Of a stretch of 64,000 bases of DNA, positions 53,926 through 62,418 are shown piece by piece; position 1 is the first letter of the stretch; the number at the start of each line of letters is the position of its first letter. Source of the stretch: Alsobacter metallidurans (GTDB lineage: Bacteria; Pseudomonadota; Alphaproteobacteria; Rhizobiales; Beijerinckiaceae); assembly GCF_014636935.1 (NCBI RefSeq), contig NZ_BMES01000002.1:1247692-1311691 (forward strand). Direction: 5' to 3'. The notes under the pieces are model-generated. The model saw nothing but the letters and a program-made list of their open reading frames with translations, ran no database searches and was not told the origin of the DNA. Position numbers and translations under genes: made by a program.

Positions 53926-54432
53926 TCAGCCCTTGTGGTTCTCGGCGATAGGCGCCTGGTAGGCGAGGCCCATGTCCCAAGGGAAATAAATCCAGGTGTC
54001 CTGCGATACCTCGGTCACGAAGGTGTCCACCAGCGGCCGGCCGAGCGGCTTGGCGTATACGGTGGCGAAATGGGCGTCTGGCAGCATGTCGCGCACCACC
54101 TTGGCGGTTTTGCCGGTGTCGACCAGGTCGTCGACCACCAGCACGCCCTTGCCGCCCTCGCCGCCGAGCTTGAGCACTTCGGGGGAGATGCCCTTCAGCA
54201 CCCGGAGTTCGCCCTGCGACGTGTAGTCGTGGTAGCTCGCCACGCACACGCTCTCGATCACCCGGATGCCGAGCTCGCGCGATACGATGGCGGCCGGCAC
54301 CAGCCCGCCGCGCGTGATGCACACCATGGCCTGGAACGGCCCCGCCCCGGCCAGCCGCCACGCCAGCGCGCGCGCGTCGCGGTGAAACTGGTCCCATGAG
54401 ACCGGAAAGGCTTTGGGCTGGGGCTGGGACAT
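53926..54432 (-). CDS. gpt: Xanthine-guanine phosphoribosyltransferase
   Basis: 168 residues. Salvages guanine and xanthine with PRPP to GMP and XMP. PRPP loop [17 protein letters not shown], and the N-terminal PRPP contact [20 protein letters not shown]. Length and sequence fit Gpt (E. coli 152). Downstream of the CinA-like gene on the same strand. Confidence 0.93.
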   Translation of the reverse strand: MSQPQPKAFPVSWDQFHRDARALAWRLAGAGPFQAMVCITRGGLVPAAIVSRELGIRVIESVCVASYHDYTSQGELRVLKGISPEVLKLGGEGGKGVLVVDDLVDTGKTAKVVRDMLPDAHFATVYAKPLGRPLVDTFVTEVSQDTWIYFPWDMGLAYQAPIAENHKG

Positions 54433-54546
54433 GACGCTCTCCGCTGCGGCGATGGCGTTCCCTGCCGCTAACGCCGGAGATCGTCAAGATGGCTTGGCGG
54501 CCCGCTCAGCAATGGCCGGGGACAGGTAGCCCCACGCGCCCGACCC

Positions 54547-55311
54547 TTACGGAACCTTGGTCGGCCGCGCCGCCACGAGCTCGGCGACCAGCGCCTCCAC
54601 GGCGCTCCGCGCGGTCTGCAGCAGCGCCTCGTCGCGCGAGCGCACCACGATCTGATTGGTGAAGCTCTTGCCGTCGAAGCTCGGATAGGAGCCGATGATC
54701 ACACCCGGATTGGCCTTCTGGATCGCGCCGAGCCCCGTCGCGTACGCGCCCTCGGGCGTGCCCTGTGCGTCGATGGAGGTCGACAACATGGTCCGGCCGG
54801 TCTTCAGCAGTGGGCCGATGTTATCCAGCATGGCCTGCATGATGGACGGCACACCCGCCATCACGAACACGTTGCCGAGCCGGAAGCCCGGCGCCTTGGA
54901 GATCGGGTTCTCGATCAGGTCGGCCCCGTGCGGAATGCGCGCCATGCGCAGCCGCGCTTCGTTCAGGTCGGCCGGGTTCTCGTAGCGCGAGCGCAGCATC
55001 GCGACCGCGCGCTCGTCATGCGAGATGTCGACGCCGAACGCCTTGGCGACGCAGTCGGCCGTGATGTCGTCATGCGTTGGGCCGATGCCGCCGGTGGTGA
55101 ACAGGTAGGTGTAGCGAGACCGCAGCGCGTTGATGGCCGCCACGATCTCGACCTCCTCGTCCGGCACGACGCGGACTTCCTTGAGGTCGATCCCCATCGC
55201 GGTGAGATAGTCCGCGATATAGCCGATGTTCTTGTCCTTGGTGCGCCCGGACAGGATTTCGTCGCCGATCACCAGAACGGCGGCGGTGATGGCGGTCTCG
55301 TGGTCGGACAT
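54547..55311 (-). CDS. CinA/MoaB-type molybdopterin-binding domain protein
   Basis: 254 residues. The molybdopterin-binding (MoCF) fold: AAVLVIGDEILSGRTKDKNIGYIADYL, the motif TTGGIGPTHDDITADCVAKAF, and a C-terminal part (VFVMAGVPSIMQAMLDNI) as in the stand-alone half of CinA, without its amidohydrolase domain. Such proteins may be nicotinamide-nucleotide or related pyrophosphatases; role uncertain. Start ATG 55311, with GGAG eight bases ahead. Cytoplasmic. Confidence 0.9.
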   Translation of the reverse strand: MSDHETAITAAVLVIGDEILSGRTKDKNIGYIADYLTAMGIDLKEVRVVPDEEVEIVAAINALRSRYTYLFTTGGIGPTHDDITADCVAKAFGVDISHDERAVAMLRSRYENPADLNEARLRMARIPHGADLIENPISKAPGFRLGNVFVMAGVPSIMQAMLDNIGPLLKTGRTMLSTSIDAQGTPEGAYATGLGAIQKANPGVIIGSYPSFDGKSFTNQIVVRSRDEALLQTARSAVEALVAELVAARPTKVP

Positions 55312-55394
55312 TGGGGGCGCTCCGGATCGCGATAGCGGGTCGGGCGGCGCAGAGGCGCCGCGAACTGAAAGTACGCGCCGCCACGCCCTCGAGA

Positions 55395-56243
55395 TCAACC
55401 CCGATCGAAGATCAGGTTCACGCGCGTGCGCTGCACCAGCCGGTAGCCCTTCTCCGCCAATAGCGCCGGCAAATCGATCTGCCAGCGGCCGACCCCGTTC
55501 TCGATGATGAAGGTCTGTGGCCAAAGGCTGTGCGGCGCAGTGCGCAGGAAAGGCTCGAGAATAAGGTCTTCGGCGCCTTCCACGTCGAGCTTGATGGCGT
55601 CGACATGGTCGAGCCGCTCGTCCAGCAGCAGCTGTTGCAGCGTCGTAGCCGGAACCCGAACGGCCGCGCCGTCGCCAAGCCCCACCATCTTGACGCTCGA
55701 CTCGCCGTGGTTGCGCGGATCAACGAACAGCGTCACCTCGCCGGCCTTGTCCGCCACCGCGCAATCAACTGCCTTGACGCCCCCGAAAGCGTTCTGCCGG
55801 ATGTTGAACACCAGCCGCTCGAACACGCCGGGCTGCGGCTCCACGGCCAGCACGCGGCCGGTCGGCCCCGCCAGCGCGGCGACGAACAGCGCATAGCCGC
55901 CCACGTTGGAGCCCACGTCCACGAACGTGAAGCCCTCCCGGATCCGCGCGGCGAGGTATTCGCGCTCATCCGGGTCGAAATATTGCGGCGTGAACAGAAG
56001 GCGCTTCTCGCAAACATTGTTGTACGGATAGAGCCGCATGCGCGCGCCGAGCGACTGCACGTCAACAGGGCGTCCGCGCAACAACCAGATGGCGATCTGC
56101 CGCAGCGCATAGGCGATGCGGCGACCGGCCCAGGACCGCGGCATGCGCCGCGTGATGTCGATCAGCCGCTTGGGCAGGCCTTCCGGACCAAAGGCCCCAA
56201 AGGCGCCGGCCTCGGCCGGAGGCAGGGTTCGTGCGTCTTTCAT
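55395..56243 (-). CDS. FkbM-family methyltransferase
   Basis: 282 residues. SAM-binding motif FVDVGSNVGGYALFVAALAG, acidic ribose-binding ending VLAVEPQPGVFERL, then DAIKLDVEGAEDLILEPFL typical of FkbM. Methylates hydroxyl groups on sugars or other small molecules. The N-terminal helical stretch suggests a membrane-near location. No glycan biosynthesis genes are beside it. Start 56243 is preferred; the frame is open to 56597. Confidence 0.88.
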   Translation of the reverse strand: MKDARTLPPAEAGAFGAFGPEGLPKRLIDITRRMPRSWAGRRIAYALRQIAIWLLRGRPVDVQSLGARMRLYPYNNVCEKRLLFTPQYFDPDEREYLAARIREGFTFVDVGSNVGGYALFVAALAGPTGRVLAVEPQPGVFERLVFNIRQNAFGGVKAVDCAVADKAGEVTLFVDPRNHGESSVKMVGLGDGAAVRVPATTLQQLLLDERLDHVDAIKLDVEGAEDLILEPFLRTAPHSLWPQTFIIENGVGRWQIDLPALLAEKGYRLVQRTRVNLIFDRG

Positions 56244-56397
56244 TGAGGCCGACGAGTAGCCGCTTACGCCGCGGAAAGGAAGTCCGGCCTCGCCCTGAGG
56301 CGGTTGGCGATCTTGCGCGAGCGCCCGCCATGGCCCATGTGATGGTGAAACCAATCTCGACCTGCCGGCCCCTGCGCCCGCCCACCCTGAGTCCGAC

Positions 56398-57225
56398 ATG
56401 ACATTCGTCGACGCAACCGTCGCGGCCGGCCGCAAGACTGGCGAAATCAAGCTCCACGGCCCCGAAGCCTTCGAGGGCATGCGCCGCGCCGGCCGGCTCA
56501 CCGCCCAGGCGCTGGACCTGCTCGTTCCGGCCGTGCAGCCGGGCGTCACCACGGATGCGCTCGACAAGCTCATTTTCGAGTTCGCGATGGACAACAACGC
56601 CTACCCGGCGCCGCTGCATTATCGCGGTTTCCGCAAAGGCATCTGCACCTCCATCAATCACGTGGTCTGCCACGGCATCCCCAACGACAAGCCGCTGCGC
56701 GAAGGCGACATCGTCAACATCGACGTCACGCTCGTGCTCGACGGCTGGCATGGCGATTCGAGCCGCATGTATCTCGTCGGCGAGACGCCCCGCCGGGCGT
56801 CGCGGCTCGTCGAGGTGACCTACGAGGCGCTCATGATCGGCATCGCGCAGGTGAAGCCCGGGAACACGACCGGCGACATCGGCGCCGCCATCCAGGCCTT
56901 CGCCGAAAGCGAGCGCTGCTCGGTTGTTCGCGATTTCTGTGGGCACGGGCTCGGGCGGCTCTTCCACGACGAGCCGAACATCCTCCACTATGGCCGCCGC
57001 GGCGAAGGCGTGCCGCTGAAGGCAGGCATGTTCTTCACCATCGAACCCATGATCAACCTGGGACGTCCCGCCGTGAAGGTGCTGGGCGATGGCTGGACCG
57101 CTGTGACGCGCGACCGCTCGCTGTCGGCGCAGTTCGAGCACAGCGTTGGCGTCACCGAGACCGGTGTCGAGATCTTCACGCTCTCCCCCAAGGGCTGGAA
57201 CCAGCCCCCTTACATCACCGCCTGA
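56398..57225 (+). CDS. map: Methionine aminopeptidase, type I
   Basis: 275 residues. Removes N-terminal Met from new proteins. Metal ligands: [16 protein letters not shown] (two Asp), [16 protein letters not shown] (His), TIEPMIN (Glu) and [12 protein letters not shown] (Glu). All five are present. Family length. It is followed nine bases on by radC, so the two are probably one operon. Confidence 0.95.
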   Translation: MTFVDATVAAGRKTGEIKLHGPEAFEGMRRAGRLTAQALDLLVPAVQPGVTTDALDKLIFEFAMDNNAYPAPLHYRGFRKGICTSINHVVCHGIPNDKPLREGDIVNIDVTLVLDGWHGDSSRMYLVGETPRRASRLVEVTYEALMIGIAQVKPGNTTGDIGAAIQAFAESERCSVVRDFCGHGLGRLFHDEPNILHYGRRGEGVPLKAGMFFTIEPMINLGRPAVKVLGDGWTAVTRDRSLSAQFEHSVGVTETGVEIFTLSPKGWNQPPYITA

Positions 57226-57233
57226 GAGGCCTC

Positions 57234-57944
57234 ATGCGCGACGTCGATCCCCCCGGCAAGGATGCTTCCGGGGAGGATCATCGGCGCGGACACCGCTCTA
57301 GGTTGAAAGATCGCTTCGCGCGCGTAGGACGCGACGGCCTCGCGGACTACGAATTTCTCGAACTCATCCTGTTCCGCTCCATTCCGCAGCGCGACGTGAA
57401 GCCGCTCGCGAAGGAGTTGATCGGCCGCTTCGGGTCGGTTGCCGAAGTGCTGGGAGCGCCGATCGCGCGCCTCTGCGAGATCGACGGGGTCGGCGAGCAG
57501 ACCGCGATCGACTTCAAGATTGTGGAGGCCGCCGGGCGCGAGCTCGCCAAGGGGGCGGTCGGCAAGCGCCAGGTCCTGTCATCGTGGGCCAGCGTGATCG
57601 ATTACTGCCGCGCCGCCATGGCGTTCGCCGAAAAGGAGCAGTTCCGCATCCTGTTCCTCGACAAGCGCAACGGCCTGCTCGCCGACGAGGTGCAGCAGAC
57701 CGGCACAGTCGACCACACGCCGGTCTACCCGCGCGAGGTGCTCAAGCGAGCGCTGGAGCTCTCGGCCTCCGCCATCATCCTCGTCCACAACCACCCCAGC
57801 GGCGATCCGACGCCCTCCGACGCCGACGTCCGCATGACGCGCGAGATCGCCGACATCGCCAAGCCCCTCGGCGTCGTCGTGCACGACCACATCATCGTCG
57901 GTCGCAACGGACATGCGAGCCTCAAGGGCCTGCGGCTGATGTGA
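57234..57944 (+). CDS. radC: RadC-family JAMM/MPN protein
   Basis: 236 residues. N-terminal helix-hairpin-helix region ([42 protein letters not shown]), then the MPN domain with the JAMM motif [19 protein letters not shown] (His-x-His...Ser...Asp). Once named a DNA repair factor, but the role is uncertain. Downstream of map. Cytoplasmic. Confidence 0.92.
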   Translation: MRDVDPPGKDASGEDHRRGHRSRLKDRFARVGRDGLADYEFLELILFRSIPQRDVKPLAKELIGRFGSVAEVLGAPIARLCEIDGVGEQTAIDFKIVEAAGRELAKGAVGKRQVLSSWASVIDYCRAAMAFAEKEQFRILFLDKRNGLLADEVQQTGTVDHTPVYPREVLKRALELSASAIILVHNHPSGDPTPSDADVRMTREIADIAKPLGVVVHDHIIVGRNGHASLKGLRLM

Positions 57945-58247
57945 GGCGTTCCTGCCAAAGGTGGGCGGGTCATTCTTTCCCGCGCAGCGGAAGCGACAGA
58001 GGTGGCGTCGGGGATGAGCCGGACAAACTATCCTGACGCTCCACCGCCGCCTGCTCCCTCTGCACGCAAGAGAGGCCCGAGTGCGGGGTGCGCCCGCAAA
58101 CTGGTCGCACCTTCCTGTTTTTGCCCAACAATCAGGCAAGTCACGCTGCCTCGCTCTCGGCTTCATACGAAAGCCCCGCTGGCATGACCTTTGCGGTTCT
58201 GCCCGCGTTATGGCAGCGTCACAAGACGTGCCGCGAGAGGGGATCAC
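57945..58247. other. 303-base gap upstream of the Anbu operon
   Basis: No coding gene is visible. It holds a sigma-54-type promoter candidate at 58179-58195 and a Shine-Dalgarno-like GAGGGG just before the ATG. Confidence 0.6.
58179..58195 (+). promoter_or_regulatory. Sigma-54 (RpoN) promoter candidate
   Basis: CTGGCATGACCTTTGCG against consensus YTGGCACGRNNNTTGCW: two mismatches, with GG (58181-58182) and GC (58193-58194) exactly ten bases apart. The start of transcription would fall near 58206, some 40 bases before the ATG. Confidence 0.6.
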
Positions 58248-59666
58248 ATGGCGTCGGCGTTCGATGAGATGAACGGCGCGGATGGGGAGATTCGGGAGGC
58301 CTACGCGGCGCTGAAGCGCTGGCTGGATACGGCCCCCCCAGACCACCTGGCTCTGCGGCGCAGCCAGGCGGAGCTCTTCTTCCGCCGCATTGGAATTACC
58401 TTCGCGGTCTACGGCGACTCGGAATCGACCGAGCGCCTCATCCCGTTCGACATCATCCCCCGCGTGCTGACGAAGCCCGAATGGACCCGCCTGGAAGAAG
58501 GGCTGGTGCAGCGCGTCACCGCGCTAAACGCGTTCCTGGCCGACATCTATGGCCCCCGCGAGTGCCTCAAGGCCGGGATCGTCCCGGAGGATCTGATCTA
58601 CCGCAACGCCGGCTTCCGCCCCGAGATGGTAGGCCGCCCGGTGCCGCACGGCATCTACTGCCACATCGCCGGCATCGACATCGTGCGTGTCGGGCCGGAC
58701 GATTTCTACGTTCTGGAAGACAACGCCCGCACGCCCTCCGGCGTCTCCTACATGCTGGAGAACCGCGAGGTGATGATGCGGCTCTTCCCGGAGCTGTTCA
58801 CCGAGAACCGCGTCGCGCCGGTCGAGAACTATCCCGACTCGCTGCTCGCGACGCTACGCTCGGTCGCGCCGAAAACCGCGGGCCGTGACCCAGTATGCGT
58901 GCTGCTGACGCCCGGCCAGTACAACTCCGCCTTTTACGAGCACTCGTTCCTGGCCGATAAGCTCGGTATCGAGCTGGTCGAGGGCTCCGACCTCTTCGTG
59001 CGCGAAGACGTCTGCTACATGCGCACCACCGAGGGGCCGAAGCGCGTCGACGTCATCTACCGGCGCATCGACGACGATTTTCTCGATCCCCTCGCGTTCC
59101 GGCCCGATTCGGTGCTGGGCGTGCCCGGCATCGTCAGCGCCTATCAGGCCGGCAACGTGACCCTGTGCAACGCCATCGGCACCGGCGTGGCTGACGACAA
59201 GGCCGTCTACAGCTACATGCCCGATATCGTGAAGTTCTTCACCGGCAAGGATCCGATCCTCAACAACGTGCCGACCTATCGCTGCCGCGAAAAGGAATCG
59301 TTGTCCTACGTGCTCGACAATCTCCACGAGCTCGTCGTCAAGGAGGTGAACGGCTCCGGCGGCTACGGCATGCTGGTAGGCCCGCACGCCACCAAGCACC
59401 AGATCGAGGATTTCCGTCGCAAACTGAAAACCGCGCCGGACGGCTTCATCGCTCAGCCGACGCTGGCGCTCTCGACCTGCCCAACCTTTGTGGCCTCGGG
59501 CGTGGCGCCGCGGCATGTCGACCTGCGCCCCTTCGTGCTGAGCGGCGCGGACAAGGTCCGCATCGTGCCCGGCGGGCTCACCCGCGTGGCGCTGAAGGAT
59601 GGGTCCCTGGTGGTGAACTCCAGCCAGGGCGGCGGAACCAAGGACACCTGGGTGCTCGATGCTTAG
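58248..59666 (+). CDS. Circularly permuted ATP-grasp type 2 protein (Anbu operon)
   Basis: 472 residues, cytoplasmic. The family (DUF404/DUF407) is recognised by DIYGPRECLKAGIVPEDLIYRNAGFRPEMVGRPVPHGIYCH, YVLEDNARTPSGVSYMLENR and YRRIDDDFLDPLAFRPDSVLGVPG, and by KEVNGSGGYGMLVGP. ATP-grasp ligases form amide or similar bonds; the substrate here is unknown. First gene of the operon; overlaps the alpha-E gene by eight bases. GAGGGG just upstream of ATG 58248. Confidence 0.93.
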   Translation: MASAFDEMNGADGEIREAYAALKRWLDTAPPDHLALRRSQAELFFRRIGITFAVYGDSESTERLIPFDIIPRVLTKPEWTRLEEGLVQRVTALNAFLADIYGPRECLKAGIVPEDLIYRNAGFRPEMVGRPVPHGIYCHIAGIDIVRVGPDDFYVLEDNARTPSGVSYMLENREVMMRLFPELFTENRVAPVENYPDSLLATLRSVAPKTAGRDPVCVLLTPGQYNSAFYEHSFLADKLGIELVEGSDLFVREDVCYMRTTEGPKRVDVIYRRIDDDFLDPLAFRPDSVLGVPGIVSAYQAGNVTLCNAIGTGVADDKAVYSYMPDIVKFFTGKDPILNNVPTYRCREKESLSYVLDNLHELVVKEVNGSGGYGMLVGPHATKHQIEDFRRKLKTAPDGFIAQPTLALSTCPTFVASGVAPRHVDLRPFVLSGADKVRIVPGGLTRVALKDGSLVVNSSQGGGTKDTWVLDA

Positions 59667-60600
59667 CCGGACCGCCGACAATCTCTACTGGGTGTCGCGC
59701 TACATGGAGCGGGCCGAGTTCCTCGCCCGCATCCTGGACGCCACCGCCCGCCTCGCCACCCTGCCGGCCGCCTATGGGGGCGCGGGCAACGAATGGCAGA
59801 GCGTCCTGCTCACCGCCGGCGCGGCGGAGGCCTTCGAGGCGCTCTACGACGAGCCGACGGAGCGCAACGTCACCGAGTTCCTGGCCTTCAGCCCGGAGAA
59901 CCCGTCCTCCATTCGCAGCTGCTTCGAGCGCGCCCGCTCCAACGCCCGTGCGGTCCGCACCGCGCTCACCGGCGAAATGTGGGAAGCCATCAACGGCGCC
60001 TATCTGGAGCTGCGCCGATATGATCCCAAGTCCATGTCGCGCGAGGAATTCGCTCGCTTTCTGGAATGGGTGAAATCTGCCTCGCTGGCCTTCGACGGCT
60101 CGGCCTACCGGACGATGCTGCGCAACGACAACTACTGGTTCTCGCGGCTCGGCGTCTATCTCGAGCGGGCCGACAACACGGCCCGCATTTTGGACGTGAA
60201 GTACCATGTGCTTTTGCCCGAGAACGAGACGGTGGGCGGTAGCCTCGACTACTTCCAATGGTCCACCATCCTGCGCGAGGTCTCGGCGCTGACGGCATAT
60301 CACTGGGTCTACCGGGAGAGCCTGAAGCCCTGGCTCGTCGCCGACCTGCTGATCCTCAACCGGCAGATGCCGCGCTCGCTGGCATCGTCCTACGAGAACA
60401 TCGTGCGTTTCCTCGACGAGATCGGCCGCGCCTACGGCCGCCAGGGCGTCTCGCAGCGGCTGAGCCGCACCATCCTGGCGCGCCTGGAGAACACCCGCAT
60501 CGAGGACGTGTTCCGCGGCGGCCTGCACGAGTTCATCTCGGGATTCGTCGCTGACAACGCCAAGCTCGGCAGCGCCATCAACGACCAGTACCTCGTCTGA
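59659..60600 (+). CDS. Alpha-E domain protein (Anbu operon)
   Basis: 313 residues, all-helical, with the start LSRTADNLYWVSRYMERAEFLARILDATARL typical of alpha-E proteins. It is always next to the circularly permuted ATP-grasp gene in bacteria and probably binds it. The conserved Glu/Arg pattern (YLERADNTARILDVKYHVLLP) is repeated in the middle. No enzyme role known. Its ATG overlaps the ATP-grasp stop (ATGCTTAG). Confidence 0.93.
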   Translation: MLSRTADNLYWVSRYMERAEFLARILDATARLATLPAAYGGAGNEWQSVLLTAGAAEAFEALYDEPTERNVTEFLAFSPENPSSIRSCFERARSNARAVRTALTGEMWEAINGAYLELRRYDPKSMSREEFARFLEWVKSASLAFDGSAYRTMLRNDNYWFSRLGVYLERADNTARILDVKYHVLLPENETVGGSLDYFQWSTILREVSALTAYHWVYRESLKPWLVADLLILNRQMPRSLASSYENIVRFLDEIGRAYGRQGVSQRLSRTILARLENTRIEDVFRGGLHEFISGFVADNAKLGSAINDQYLV

Positions 60601-60649
60601 GACAGCGCCCGGCGAGCCCGGGCGTTCGATCCCTGTTTGGACCCGCCGC

Positions 60650-61477
60650 ATGCGCATTCGCGTCTCGCAACAAACGACCTATCGCTACGCGCCGCCCGCG
60701 AAGTCGATGATCCAGACGCTGCGGCTCACGCCGCGCAACCACGACGGCCAGTTCGTCGTGAGCTGGCGGATCGACGTGGATGTGGACAGCCGCCTGCGGC
60801 AAGGCGAGGACGCGTTCGGCAACACGACGCATGTGCTGTCGGTCGGCGGCCCCATCGACCAGCTCGTGGTCTCCGTGGAGGGCGTCGTCCAGACGCAGGA
60901 CCATGCCGGCGTGGTGCGCGGCGCGGTGGAGCGCTTCCCCGAGTCGCTCTATTTGCGCGAAACGGACCTCACCGTCGCGACCGAGGCCGTGCAGGCCTTC
61001 GCGCAGGACGCCGTCGCCGCAGAGGGCGATCCCCTCGGCCGCATGCACGCCTTGATGAGCGCCGTCCACGCGCGGCTGGAGCATCGACCCGAGGCGCCCG
61101 GCCCCGGCCAGGCCGCCTCCGCCGCGGAGGCGATCGAGGCGGCGGGCGCGGACGGCGCCGGTCTCGCGCATGTGTTCATCGCCTCGGCGCGCTCGCTTGG
61201 CGCGCCCGCGCGTTTCATCAGCGGCTATCTCTGGACGCCGGACGCCGGCGCGGACGCCCAAGCGGCTCATTCCTGGGCGGAGGCGCACGTTCCCGGCTTC
61301 GGCTGGATCGGCTTCGACCCGCAGAACAATCTCTGCCCCACGGCCTCCTATGTGCGAATCGCGGTCGGCCTCGACGAGCTCGGCGCAGCGCCGGTGCGTG
61401 GCGCCCACCGCGGCGGCGGCGAGCACGCGCCGGAGGTTCGCCTTCGCATCGAAGCGCAGGATCAGTCGCAGTCCTGA
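60650..61477 (+). CDS. Transglutaminase-fold protein lacking the catalytic Cys (Anbu operon)
   Basis: 275 residues. N-terminal beta domain (YRYAPPAKSMIQTLRLTPRNHDGQ) and core transglutaminase fold as in the family that goes with ATP-grasp/alpha-E. The His and Asp sites are present (AHSWAEAHVPGFGWIGFDP, His207 and Asp223), but at the place of the usual GVCQD motif the sequence is GADGAGLAH, with Gly169 where Cys is expected. The only Cys in the protein is near residue 229. So it is probably inactive as a peptidase or amidase and may be a binding partner. Third gene of the operon, 50 bases after alpha-E. Confidence 0.9.
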   Translation: MRIRVSQQTTYRYAPPAKSMIQTLRLTPRNHDGQFVVSWRIDVDVDSRLRQGEDAFGNTTHVLSVGGPIDQLVVSVEGVVQTQDHAGVVRGAVERFPESLYLRETDLTVATEAVQAFAQDAVAAEGDPLGRMHALMSAVHARLEHRPEAPGPGQAASAAEAIEAAGADGAGLAHVFIASARSLGAPARFISGYLWTPDAGADAQAAHSWAEAHVPGFGWIGFDPQNNLCPTASYVRIAVGLDELGAAPVRGAHRGGGEHAPEVRLRIEAQDQSQS

Positions 61478-61613
61478 TGACAGTGCGGTCGAGCTTTTGC
61501 TTATAAGGGGAGAAACGTCCTCCCAGCCGATGGGCGGCGAGGTCCCGTCCTGATAGGATTAACCCGCCATGGCTCCGTCCGCCGGGCGACGGCGATGAAC
61601 CTGGACACTGCTG

Positions 61614-62366
61614 ATGACCTACTGCGCCGGCATTCTCGTTCGCGAAGGCCTCGTGATGATCGCCGACACCCGCACCAATGCGGGTCTCGACAACGTCTCG
61701 ACGTTCCGCAAGCTGCACCTGTTCGAGCGCAATGGCGAACGCGCCATCGCGCTAGCCACGGCCGGCAACCTGTCGATCTCGCAATCAGTCGTCAGCTTCT
61801 TGCACGAGGGGATCGAAAATCCCGAGACCGGCGAGATCGAGACGCTGCTGCAGGCGCCTACCATGTTCCGCGCCGCCCAACTGGTCGGGCGAGCCGTCCA
61901 CAAGGTGCGGGCCGTGGACGGCGTGAGTCTCGACGAAGCCGGGGTGAAGTTCGACGTTTCGATCATGATCGGCGGGCAGATCAAGGGCGGAGCGCCGCGC
62001 CTGTTCATGCTCTACGCCGCCGGCAACTTCATCGAGTGCGGCATCGAGACGCCCTACCTGCAAATCGGCGAGCACAAATATGGCAAGCCGATCCTGGACC
62101 GCGCCGTTACGTTCAACACCAGCCTGAACGACGCACTGAAGCTCGGCCTCATCTCGATGGATTCGACCATGCGGTCAAATCTTGGCGTCGGCCTGCCCAT
62201 CGACATCGTCACCATGAAGCGCGATGCGCTGGAGCCCGACCTCGTGCACCGGATCGAGGCCGGCGAGCCCTATTTTCACGATCTGCGCGAGCGTTGGTCG
62301 GCCGCTTTGCGGGCCGCTCATATCGCGATCCCACAACCGCCCTACCACGCAGGCCCGCGGCCCTGA
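61614..62366 (+). CDS. Anbu, ancestral beta-subunit-like proteasome-type peptidase
   Basis: 250 residues of the proteasome beta-like fold, starting MTYCAGILVREGLVMIADTRTN with Thr2 in the place of the usual N-terminal nucleophile, and the Asp of ADTRTN. HslV/20S beta-type blocks are present (FERNGERAIALATAGNLS, MLYAAGNFIECG). Known Anbu proteins form open or closed rings and have unclear peptidase activity. The alpha-E/ATP-grasp/transglutaminase genes upstream are the known company of Anbu. The ATG at 61614 has no strong site, and lies ~135 bases after the third gene. Confidence 0.93.
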   Translation: MTYCAGILVREGLVMIADTRTNAGLDNVSTFRKLHLFERNGERAIALATAGNLSISQSVVSFLHEGIENPETGEIETLLQAPTMFRAAQLVGRAVHKVRAVDGVSLDEAGVKFDVSIMIGGQIKGGAPRLFMLYAAGNFIECGIETPYLQIGEHKYGKPILDRAVTFNTSLNDALKLGLISMDSTMRSNLGVGLPIDIVTMKRDALEPDLVHRIEAGEPYFHDLRERWSAALRAAHIAIPQPPYHAGPRP

Positions 62367-62418
62367 CAATTTCGTAAGGTCTTGATGCGATAACGGCTGC
62401 TGTATTGGCCGGATCTGC

